A stretch of DNA of 7,317 nt from Lachnospiraceae bacterium UBA3692. Its GTDB lineage: Bacteria; Bacillota; Clostridia; Lachnospirales; Lachnospiraceae. The position numbers and the translations under genes are program-made. This document shows positions 1 to 4,132 of the stretch, one piece after another; the first letter of the stretch is position 1, and the number at the start of each line of letters is the position of its first letter. The notes beneath the pieces were generated by a model, which ran no database searches, was not told the DNA's origin, and was given only the letters and a program-made list of their open reading frames with translations. The stretch covers positions 932-8,248 of the forward strand of contig DFIR01000101.1 of assembly GCA_002372815.1 (NCBI GenBank). Reading direction: 5' to 3'.

Positions 1-119
1 TATCTGGAGCGCGGGAACCGGACCGGCGCGGAACAGTTACTTTTGCTATGAGAAGGCGCGGGGCGGTGAAGTTCTCCGGCAGCAGGGCGAATGCTGCGGG
101 AGGACGTGATACGGGGTAA
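1..119 (+). other. Unresolved left-edge fragment, possibly the 3' end of an upstream gene
   Basis: All three plus-strand frames are open at the left edge. They close at 49-51, 107-109 and 117-119, so any one could be the tail of a gene that begins outside the window. None of the short translations carries a motif I recognise. The frame ending at 117-119 would stop 5 bases before the next start codon, a spacing typical of an operon, but that is only circumstantial. A GGGAGG at 98-103 lies too far (about 21 bases) from the ATG at 125 to be its obvious ribosome site. Confidence 0.3.
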
Positions 120-124
120 GAGCC

Positions 125-469
125 ATGGGGGTCTATGACTATCACAGAGAAATTCCGGTCTCCGGGCCGGTGACGCTCCACGAGAAGATGCCGGAGGTGA
201 CGGAGGGAAATCCGTACAAAGCGTACGTTGAAGTCATTGCCAGATTTACAGTGGACGGGCAGCTTCTGCCGGTATCCATCGTCTGGGAGAGCGGGAAGAG
301 ATATGAGATCGACAGGATCAGCCGGATCCAGAGAATGGCGAGCCGGAAGGCGGGCGGCGCAGGGATCTGCTATACCTGCAGGATCCTGAACCGGGAGATC
401 CGGCTGTTTTATGAGGAAAACGGCCTCTGGTTCGTAACGAGAAAGCAGGCGGCCGGGAGTCAGGACTGA
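125..469 (+). CDS. Conserved-looking hypothetical protein, 114 aa
   Basis: I do not recognise this protein with confidence. It is a soluble 114-residue protein with no signal peptide or membrane span. Residues 32-65 and 80-107 alternate hydrophobic and polar residues as in beta strands, and the C-terminal part has the pattern Gly-Gly-x-Gly-x-x-Tyr-x-Cys, then Leu-Phe-Tyr-Glu-Glu, then Trp-Phe-Val. That suggests a small beta-rich domain. ATG at 125 is the only start available, because the frame has a stop at 107-109. The ribosome site is weak (GGGGTAAG at 113-120). The stop lies inside the 3' end of the convergent mazG gene, a 10-base overlap. From memory, small proteins of this look can follow Y-family DNA polymerase genes in clostridia, but the upstream gene is not visible here, so I give that little weight. 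Confidence 0.72.
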   Translation: MGVYDYHREIPVSGPVTLHEKMPEVTEGNPYKAYVEVIARFTVDGQLLPVSIVWESGKRYEIDRISRIQRMASRKAGGAGICYTCRILNREIRLFYEENGLWFVTRKQAAGSQD

Positions 470-948
470 TGGGAGACAGTGAACCCCTTCCGCGCGATTG
501 CCCTGTCGATGAGCTCATGCGCCTCCTGGAAAGCGGCCGGCAGATAGTCCGCGTACCACTCGTGTCCCTCTTTTTCCTGGCGCTTGATCTCTGTCCAGGC
601 GTCATGCAGGGCCTCGTCGGACTCGTAGGTCACGCCGGCGAACACGTGAGGGTGCCGGCGCACCATCTTGTCGGAGGCGGCTTTCGCCACGTCGTCAAAG
701 GTGAACAGCCCTTCCTCCTCCGCGATCACGGCGTGGAACATCACCTGCAGCAGCAGGTCGCCCAGCTCCTCGCAGAGATTCCCGGCGTCGCCGGTCTCTT
801 CCAGGATGTTGATCCCGCTGATCACTTCCGCCGCTTCTTCAATGCATTCGGGTTTCAGGCTGACATGCGTCTGCTTCCTGTCCCAGGGACAGCCGTGTTC
901 ACTCCTCAGCGTCTGAACGACTTCTTTGAGCCGGTCTGTTTCTGTCAT
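460..948 (-). CDS. mazG: MazG-family nucleoside triphosphate pyrophosphohydrolase (single domain)
   Basis: This cytoplasmic enzyme hydrolyses (d)NTPs to NMP and pyrophosphate and is thought to clear abnormal nucleotides. The 162-residue protein shows the family marks in order: GCPWDRKQTH (residues 19-28), the metal-binding EExxE at E37-E38-E41, ELGD at E61-D64 within EELGDLLLQVMFHA, and KMVRRHPHVF at 94-103. The gap between EExxE and ExxD is 19 residues, as expected for the all-alpha NTP-PPase fold. The protein is one MazG domain, whereas E. coli MazG has two and about 263 residues. The frame is open further upstream to 1011, but I chose ATG at 946-948 because GGAGGT stands 9 bases before it and the homologous region starts there. 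It lies downstream of the WYL regulator on the same strand, 59 bases apart, and its last codons overlap the convergent 114-aa gene. The C-terminus is short after KGF and lacks the usual DWPD-like tail. Confidence 0.95.
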   Translation of the reverse strand: MTETDRLKEVVQTLRSEHGCPWDRKQTHVSLKPECIEEAAEVISGINILEETGDAGNLCEELGDLLLQVMFHAVIAEEEGLFTFDDVAKAASDKMVRRHPHVFAGVTYESDEALHDAWTEIKRQEKEGHEWYADYLPAAFQEAHELIDRAIARKGFTVSHQS

Positions 949-957
949 AGCTGTAAT

Positions 958-963
958 ACCTCC
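958..963 (-). promoter_or_regulatory. Ribosome binding site GGAGGT of mazG
   Basis: GGAGGT on the minus strand stands 9 bases before the ATG at 948. It decides the start, since the reading frame continues 21 codons further upstream with no comparable site. Confidence 0.85.
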
Positions 964-982
964 GTCAGTCTTACTCCATGTT

Positions 983-1011
983 ATTATATGCGCCGCCGGC
1001 GGATGCGTCAC
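983..1011 (-). promoter_or_regulatory. Putative SigA-type promoter for mazG
   Basis: On the minus strand GTGACG (1011-1006, 4 of 6 matches to TTGACA) is separated by 17 bases from a perfect TATAAT (988-983). The -35 hexamer overlaps the stop codon of the WYL gene. The predicted transcript start near 976 leaves a leader of about 28 bases carrying the GGAGGT site. The spacer contains the perfect 10-base palindrome CCGCCGGCGG (993-1002), which might be a protein site or may only reflect base composition. Confidence 0.55.
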
Positions 1012-2018
1012 TGAAGATCGGCGATGCGCCTCGCCTCGGAACGCATTCTTTCAGCGACGGAAGCGGGAGAGACGATCCGCACCTTGCCGCCGAGCGCCAT
1101 GACCCAGCCGAGGAACTGGTTGCTGACGGCGACATTCACGACGGTCCGGAAGCGGTCCTCGCCCGTCCGCATGATGATCAGGTCCTTGCCGAAGCGGTCG
1201 ATCAGAATGCCGACCGCGTCGTTGTCAACTTCCAGAGTGACTCTTGTCTCCTCGCCGCCAAACATGCCGAACAGCGATTTCGTGTAGCGAGGCATATCAA
1301 AGGACTCGAACTGCTCCTTCCCTTCCCGGGGGCAGTCGGTCACGGTGATCTCGAGCATCTTGTCGACGCGGTAGTGCTTGATCCTGCCCGCGCCGCCGGC
1401 CTCCCCGCTCCCCGCGTCGTATCCGACCAGATAGTAGTTTTCGTTGTCCCACATGAGCGCCCACGGGCTGATCTGATACCAGGCACCCCCGCGGCGCAGC
1501 TCCATCTCCTTCTTCAAATTCCACTGGAAATAGTGAAACCGGATCTGCACGTCGTCGCTGATGGCCTGGTGAAGCACGTCGACGTTGTAGTAGATGCTCT
1601 CGTTCATCGTCTTCACGCGGCCGGAGATGATGACCTGCCGCTGGAGACGGCCCGCGAGGTGGCGGCTCGTCAGCTTTTCCAGCTTCGCGATCAGCTCCTT
1701 CGACTTGCCGTCCGTGATGAACTTGGCGGCCTGCACGGAATCCACGAGGAGCTTGAGCTCCGACAGCTCGAAGTCGCGGGCGCCCATCCAGTAGTAAGTT
1801 TCCTTGCCCACTCTCTGTTTCAGGATGTCCAGGCCGAACGTCCGCAGCTCCTCGAAGTCCTGGTAGAGCGTCTTCCGGTCCGCGTTCACGCCGTATCCGC
1901 CCAGCCGGTCCAGGATCTGCGGGAGCGTCATGCGGTGGTCGTCGTCGGTCTCCTCCGTGAAGATCTTCGCCAGATACAGAAGCTTCAGCTTCTGGTGGTC
2001 GCCCTTTACTCTAGCCAT
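1008..2018 (-). CDS. WYL-domain transcriptional regulator (HTH + WYL + WCX)
   Basis: This 336-residue protein is a DNA-binding regulator of the YafY/PafC-like WYL family, whose WYL domain is thought to sense a ligand such as an oligonucleotide or other effector. Residues 10-62 form the N-terminal winged helix (QKLKLLYLAKIF, then TLPQILDRL, then RKTLYQDFEELRTFGLDI). Residues 147-225 form the WYL domain, with SPWALMWDNENYYLVGYD at 184-201 and HYRVDKM at 215-221. Residues 258-333 match the C-terminal WCX extension. The signature tripeptide reads YYL rather than WYL. A glycine/alanine-rich loop (residues 202-211) interrupts the strand after it. I start at ATG 2016-2018 because AGAGGT lies 6 bases upstream; an in-frame ATG 7 codons earlier is less well placed. 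It is transcribed divergently from two microgenes, and the dyads in the gap make autoregulation or control of those genes plausible. The ligand and targets are unknown. Confidence 0.94.
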   Translation of the reverse strand: MARVKGDHQKLKLLYLAKIFTEETDDDHRMTLPQILDRLGGYGVNADRKTLYQDFEELRTFGLDILKQRVGKETYYWMGARDFELSELKLLVDSVQAAKFITDGKSKELIAKLEKLTSRHLAGRLQRQVIISGRVKTMNESIYYNVDVLHQAISDDVQIRFHYFQWNLKKEMELRRGGAWYQISPWALMWDNENYYLVGYDAGSGEAGGAGRIKHYRVDKMLEITVTDCPREGKEQFESFDMPRYTKSLFGMFGGEETRVTLEVDNDAVGILIDRFGKDLIIMRTGEDRFRTVVNVAVSNQFLGWVMALGGKVRIVSPASVAERMRSEARRIADLQ

Positions 2019-2024
2019 TGTTAC

Positions 2025-2030
2025 ACCTCT
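2025..2030 (-). promoter_or_regulatory. Ribosome binding site AGAGGT of the WYL regulator
   Basis: AGAGGT on the minus strand is 6 bases before ATG 2018 and favours this start over the in-frame ATG at 2039. Confidence 0.7.
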
Positions 2031-2092
2031 CTGCGGCAAATACCGCGCATGCGGTCCTGCCGGATGCGGCGCCCTTCGCGCCGGAAAAATTT

Positions 2093-2130
2093 CTGTCCCA
2101 AGGATACCATAAGGGAAATTTTTGGGACAG
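2093..2130. repeat. Inverted repeat CTGTCCCAA / TTGGGACAG, operator or attenuator candidate
   Basis: CTGTCCCAA (2093-2101) and TTGGGACAG (2122-2130) are perfect 9-base inverted arms. As RNA the plus-strand stem extends to 13 pairs (2093-2105 with 2118-2130, including two G-U pairs) around a 12-base loop. On the minus strand the hairpin is followed at once by AAATTTTT (2092-2085), so it could act as an intrinsic terminator or attenuator for transcription heading to the WYL gene. It also sits where an operator controlling both divergent units would lie. Confidence 0.6.
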
Positions 2131-2146
2131 CATGTTTTGTATCCTT
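2100..2146. promoter_or_regulatory. Possible overlapping divergent promoters built on AAGGATAC / GTATCCTT
   Basis: AAGGATAC (2100-2107) and GTATCCTT (2139-2146) form a perfect 8-base inverted repeat. Each arm contains TATCCT in outward orientation: minus strand at 2106-2101, preceded by TGG as in an extended -10, and plus strand at 2145-2140. They could be -10 boxes for the WYL gene and for the microgene pair, with -35 regions overlapping between them. Neither has a good -35 hexamer, so this is a weak call. The small dyad TTATC-TCA-GATAA (2145-2157) follows directly. Confidence 0.3.
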
Positions 2147-2170
2147 ATCTCAGATAAAGAACATAAGACC

Positions 2171-2187
2171 GCAGTTCACCGAACTGC
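2171..2187 (+). promoter_or_regulatory. Hairpin GCAGTTC-ACC-GAACTGC just before the first microgene's ribosome site
   Basis: GCAGTTC (2171-2177) and GAACTGC (2181-2187) are perfect 7-base arms around ACC. The dyad ends 2 bases before the AAAGGG ribosome site (2190-2195). It may be a protein-binding site or an RNA hairpin that affects translation start. It is not a LexA-type GAAC-N4-GTTC box, because the half-sites face the other way. Confidence 0.5.
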
Positions 2188-2204
2188 AGAAAGGGATGGT
2201 CGAT

Positions 2205-2318
2205 ATGAAAGGTTACGATACGGCGAGCGGATACATGGGATACATTGACGGCAGATACGTCCTCTTTGCGAGCGAGGCGGAGTATGCGGATTATATGGAA
2301 GAGGAGGAAGCGGCATGA
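2205..2318 (+). CDS. Microprotein 1: acidic, Tyr-rich, 37 aa
   Basis: The function is unknown. The frame encodes 37 residues: a polar start (MKGYD), a centre with GYIDGRYVLFAS (residues 12-23), and a strongly acidic end (YADYMEEEEAA). It has six tyrosines, no cysteine and no membrane span, so it would be cytosolic. I chose ATG 2205-2207 because AAAGGG (2190-2195) is 9 bases upstream; an in-frame ATG at 2196 lies too close to that site. The stop codon overlaps the start of the next microgene as ATGA. Support for coding is the good ribosome site, codon choice like the neighbours, and the coupled second gene. The pattern Gly-Tyr-x-x-Gly-Arg-Tyr-x-Leu-Phe-Ala resembles small uncharacterised clostridial proteins I have a faint memory of, but I cannot name a family. 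Confidence 0.68.
   Translation: MKGYDTASGYMGYIDGRYVLFASEAEYADYMEEEEAA
2302..2307 (+). promoter_or_regulatory. Ribosome binding site AGGAGG embedded in the Glu codons of microprotein 1
   Basis: The consecutive Glu codons near the end of the first microgene contain AGGAGG, 7 bases before the ATG at 2315. The near-perfect match and spacing are strong evidence that the second microgene is translated, and its position suggests translational coupling. Confidence 0.7.
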
Positions 2319-2422
2319 ACAGCATGATGAGCCTGATGCTCCGGGCAAACCGGATGAAATATGCCCTTGCGGTGCCGATCTGCCTGGCCCTACTTCTTGT
2401 GTGGGGCGCGGCGGCGATGTGA
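2315..2422 (+). CDS. Microprotein 2: single-span membrane peptide, 35 aa
   Basis: The function is unknown. Residues 1-15 are Met-rich and carry three basic residues (R10, R13, K15). Residues 16-34 form one hydrophobic segment (YALAVPICLALLLVWGAAA) with no charge, which reads as a transmembrane helix with a cytoplasmic N-terminus. The start ATG overlaps the preceding stop (ATGA) and has AGGAGG 7 bases upstream. The gene ends at TGA 2420-2422, immediately before a G/C-rich hairpin. It resembles small regulatory membrane peptides or type I toxins only in size and shape; nothing in the residues decides between these. Pairing with an acidic cytosolic microprotein suggests the two products may work together. 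Confidence 0.62.
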   Translation: MNSMMSLMLRANRMKYALAVPICLALLLVWGAAAM

Positions 2423-2424
2423 AA

Positions 2425-2447
2425 CGGGCGGGGGACAGCCCCGCCCG
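2425..2447. terminator. Strong G/C hairpin after the microgene pair, terminator-like
   Basis: CGGGCGGGG (2425-2433) pairs perfectly with CCCCGCCCG (2439-2447) around a 5-base loop GACAG. It starts 3 bases after the stop of microprotein 2 and lies 10 bases beyond the stop of the convergent minus-strand frame. Neither side has a long T-run (only TTT on the minus side), so termination may be imperfect. Its place between convergent frames favours a two-way terminator role. Confidence 0.55.
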
Positions 2448-2456
2448 GATATAAGT

Positions 2457-2564
2457 CTATGTTTGGTGAAAAGAGTTTGCGCCGCCGGTCAGGACCAGAA
2501 GGATCTGGACCGGGAGGAGCTTCATGAAGAGCCTGCGAACGACTTCGGAATGTGTTTTTTTCAT
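2457..2564 (-). CDS. Hydrophobic 35-aa frame; possible MATE-type transporter N-terminal remnant or third microprotein
   Basis: The minus strand carries a 35-codon frame with GGGAG (2578-2574) 9 bases before its ATG. The peptide opens with a basic amphipathic stretch (MKKTHSEVVRRLF), followed by a hydrophobic part, LLPVQILLVLTGGANSF. This order of basic start, Phe-x-x-Leu-x-Pro and first membrane helix ending in Asn-Ser is how many MATE-family efflux proteins begin. One reading is therefore the surviving N-terminus of a lost transporter gene that keeps its ribosome site, with microprotein 2 and its hairpin now occupying the following sequence. The alternative is a genuine small membrane peptide. 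TACAAT (2596-2591) could be a -10 box, but I find no good -35. The DNA at 2485-2513 also forms a dyad (CCGGTC / GACCGG). Confidence 0.45.
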   Translation of the reverse strand: MKKTHSEVVRRLFMKLLPVQILLVLTGGANSFHQT

Positions 2565-2620
2565 ATGAAAAATCTCCCAATGCAGTTATTATTGTAACAG
2601 ATTTGCGGTGCGGCTTGGTG

Positions 2621-2626
2621 TATAAT
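2621..2626 (+). promoter_or_regulatory. -10 box TATAAT for the YczE-family gene
   Basis: A perfect TATAAT lies 59 bases before the ATG at 2686. I do not see a good -35 at 16-18 bases (the hexamers there read like CAGATT). The stretch 2565-2685 otherwise holds only this box and the leader of the minus-strand small frame, so it looks like a divergent promoter region. Confidence 0.45.
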
Positions 2627-2685
2627 CAGCCGGTCAAACATCGAGACGGGACGAACCGCGAAGACAGCATAAGGTACAGCGACAG

Positions 2686-3384
2686 ATGACGCGCGGAGAC
2701 AGAAAGAGACACGAAGACAGGATGAAGGCGGAAATAGGGAAACGAGGGATCGTTAAAGGTTGGCTTCAGATCACCGTGGGGCTGCTGGTGTTCGCGTTCG
2801 GCGTTCACCTGACAGTCTTTGCGAACATAGGGCTTGCGCCGTGGGACTGCCTCGGTATGGGGATCGCGCTCCACACACCGCTCAACTATGGAATGGCAAT
2901 GACGGCAGTTGCGGTCCTCATTCTGGGGATCGACCTTCTGATGAAGGAGAGCGTCGGCTACGGCACGGTCATCGATGCATTCTTGACGGGAAATTTTGTC
3001 CAGCTTTTCAACGACCTGAATCCGCTGCCGGAGAATCACAGTGTGCCGGCGGGGATCCTGATCATGCTGTGCGGCTTCGTCTTCATGGCAGTGGGCATGT
3101 GGATCTACATGAGTGCCGGACAGTGCTGCGGGCCGAGGGACACGCTGCTCGTCGGACTCGGAAAGCGGCTTCGCAGGCTGCCGATCGGGATCGTGGGGAC
3201 GATGCTCTGGGCCGTGGTCCTCGCAGCCGGATGGCTTCTTGGAGGACCGGTCGGGATCGGTACCCTGATCAGTACGTTCGGCGCGGGGTTCGTGATGCAG
3301 CTCGTGTACCAGTGCCTCCGGTTCGAGCCGAGAGATGTCGTGCACAGGGATCTCGCGGCGGCGACGCGGGAACTGGTGAAATAA
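2686..3384 (+). CDS. YczE/YyaS-family integral membrane protein
   Basis: This 232-residue membrane protein belongs to the YczE/YyaS group (COG2364-like). Its biochemical role is unsettled; B. subtilis YczE has been linked to antibiotic production. Membrane segments are visible at about 26-46, 68-86, 97-112, 121-143, 168-187 and 189-210. Two similar motifs, GLAPWDCLGMG (49-59) and GPRDTLLVGLG (149-159), each follow a helix and mark an internal duplication typical of the family. Other marks are ESVGYGTVIDAF (88-99) and GPVGIGTLISTFGAGFV (187-203). The start at 2686 has AAGGT about 10 bases upstream; ATG at 2722 is an alternative that would drop 12 polar residues. The C-terminal 20 residues are polar and probably cytoplasmic. 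It stands alone between a divergent small frame and the sigma operon, with 171 bases before the sigma start. Confidence 0.9.
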   Translation: MTRGDRKRHEDRMKAEIGKRGIVKGWLQITVGLLVFAFGVHLTVFANIGLAPWDCLGMGIALHTPLNYGMAMTAVAVLILGIDLLMKESVGYGTVIDAFLTGNFVQLFNDLNPLPENHSVPAGILIMLCGFVFMAVGMWIYMSAGQCCGPRDTLLVGLGKRLRRLPIGIVGTMLWAVVLAAGWLLGGPVGIGTLISTFGAGFVMQLVYQCLRFEPRDVVHRDLAAATRELVK

Positions 3385-3398
3385 GCAGGAAAACAAAC

Positions 3399-3432
3399 GT
3401 CCGGAAATACGTTCGGAAAAATAGTCCGGAAA
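3399..3432 (+). repeat. Three GTYCGGAAA repeats upstream of the sigma gene
   Basis: GTCCGGAAA (3399-3407), GTTCGGAAA (3411-3419) and GTCCGGAAA (3424-3432) follow one another at 12 and 13 base intervals, near one helical turn. They end 5 bases before a TATAAT. The first and third contain the palindrome TCCGGA. The array could bind an activator. GGAAA also loosely resembles the GGAAC core of ECF -35 elements, so autoregulation is possible. Confidence 0.5.
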
Positions 3433-3437
3433 ACATT

Positions 3438-3443
3438 TATAAT
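3438..3443 (+). promoter_or_regulatory. -10 box TATAAT for the sigma operon
   Basis: A perfect TATAAT sits 113 bases before the chosen sigma start. The 17-base upstream hexamer is GGAAAA, a poor SigA -35, so the box may need help from a factor bound to the GTYCGGAAA repeats. The rest of the stretch 3444-3555 is leader with no obvious gene or terminator. Confidence 0.4.
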
Positions 3444-3555
3444 AGTTGCAGCAGTTTAAAACAAATTGCGGGTATTAAGACAGAAGGACCTGAGCGGCGG
3501 CCGGAATGCCATGGAGTTTCGGCGGCGGCAGTCAGGAAAAACGGGGAATCAGGAT

Positions 3556-4116
3556 ATGGAAGACGCCCGGATCGTGGATCTGTACTGGGACAGACAGGAG
3601 CAGGCGATCGCAGAGACCCAGAACAAATATGGCCGCTATCTGCTGAAGATCGCGTGGAATGTGCTCGCGGACAACGAGGACAGCGAAGAGAGCGTAAACG
3701 ACACTTACCTGAGTGCGTGGAAGTCAATGCCGCCGCACAGGCCGTCGGTGCTTTCGACCTATCTCGGCAAGATCACGCGGCAGATCTCGATCGACCGGCT
3801 GCGGCGCCGCACGAGCGCGAAGCGCGGCGGCGGGCAGTACGCGGCGTCCCTGTCGGAACTGGAGGAAGTTGTGTCATCGCAGGAGGATATCACGGAGAGA
3901 CTGGAGGCGGGGCAGCTCGCGGACGCGGTCTCAAGATATCTCGAGAGCATACCCGCGGAGCGCAGGAACCTGTTCCTGTGCAGATACTTTTACATGGATT
4001 CATCCTTTGACATGGCGAAGTATACGGGAATGAAGGAAGGCACGATCCGCAGCACCCTCTCGAGGGAGCGCGCGGCGCTGAAGAAATTCCTGGCCGAAGA
4101 AGGATTTGCGGTGTGA
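3556..4116 (+). CDS. ECF-type sigma-70 family RNA polymerase sigma factor
   Basis: This 186-residue protein directs RNA polymerase to a stress or envelope regulon. Residues 24-86 are region 2 (KYGRYLLKIAWNVL, then NEDSEESVNDTYLSAW, then LSTYLGKITRQISIDRLRRR). The linker runs 87-118. Residues 119-182 are region 4 (ADAVSRYLESIPAERRNLFLCRYFY, then the helix-turn-helix ending MKEGTIRSTLSRERAALKKFL). Opening with IVDLYWDRQEQAIAETQNKYGRYL is typical of a clostridial ECF group that is followed by a single-span anti-sigma-like gene, as here. The frame is open back to a TTG at 3466 and has another ATG at 3511. I chose 3556 because homology begins there and GGGGA (3543-3547) lies 8 bases upstream. The next gene begins 16 bases after the stop. 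Confidence 0.94.
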   Translation: MEDARIVDLYWDRQEQAIAETQNKYGRYLLKIAWNVLADNEDSEESVNDTYLSAWKSMPPHRPSVLSTYLGKITRQISIDRLRRRTSAKRGGGQYAASLSELEEVVSSQEDITERLEAGQLADAVSRYLESIPAERRNLFLCRYFYMDSSFDMAKYTGMKEGTIRSTLSRERAALKKFLAEEGFAV

Positions 4117-4132
4117 CGGAGCGGAAACCGGT

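Noticed and set aside
1..51. C-terminus of a Y-family DNA polymerase
   Set aside because: The 16 codons in this frame show only vague likeness, and the typical ending is absent.
2068..2082. GGCGC-CCTTC-GCGCC hairpin as a terminator
   Set aside because: The stem is only 5 bases and has no T-run directly after it on either strand.
2171..2187. LexA box
   Set aside because: Clostridial LexA sites are GAAC-N4-GTTC. Here the half-sites are reversed (GTTC-ACC-GAAC) with a 3-base gap.
978..2318. 446-codon plus-strand open frame
   Set aside because: Most of it is antisense to the WYL gene, and the translation is Val/Asp/His/Leu-rich without domains. Only its last 37 codons (2205-2318) have their own ribosome site.
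2626..3396. 256-codon minus-strand frame opposite the YczE gene
   Set aside because: It is rich in His, Arg, Pro and Asp with no fold signal, while the plus strand encodes clear membrane helices.
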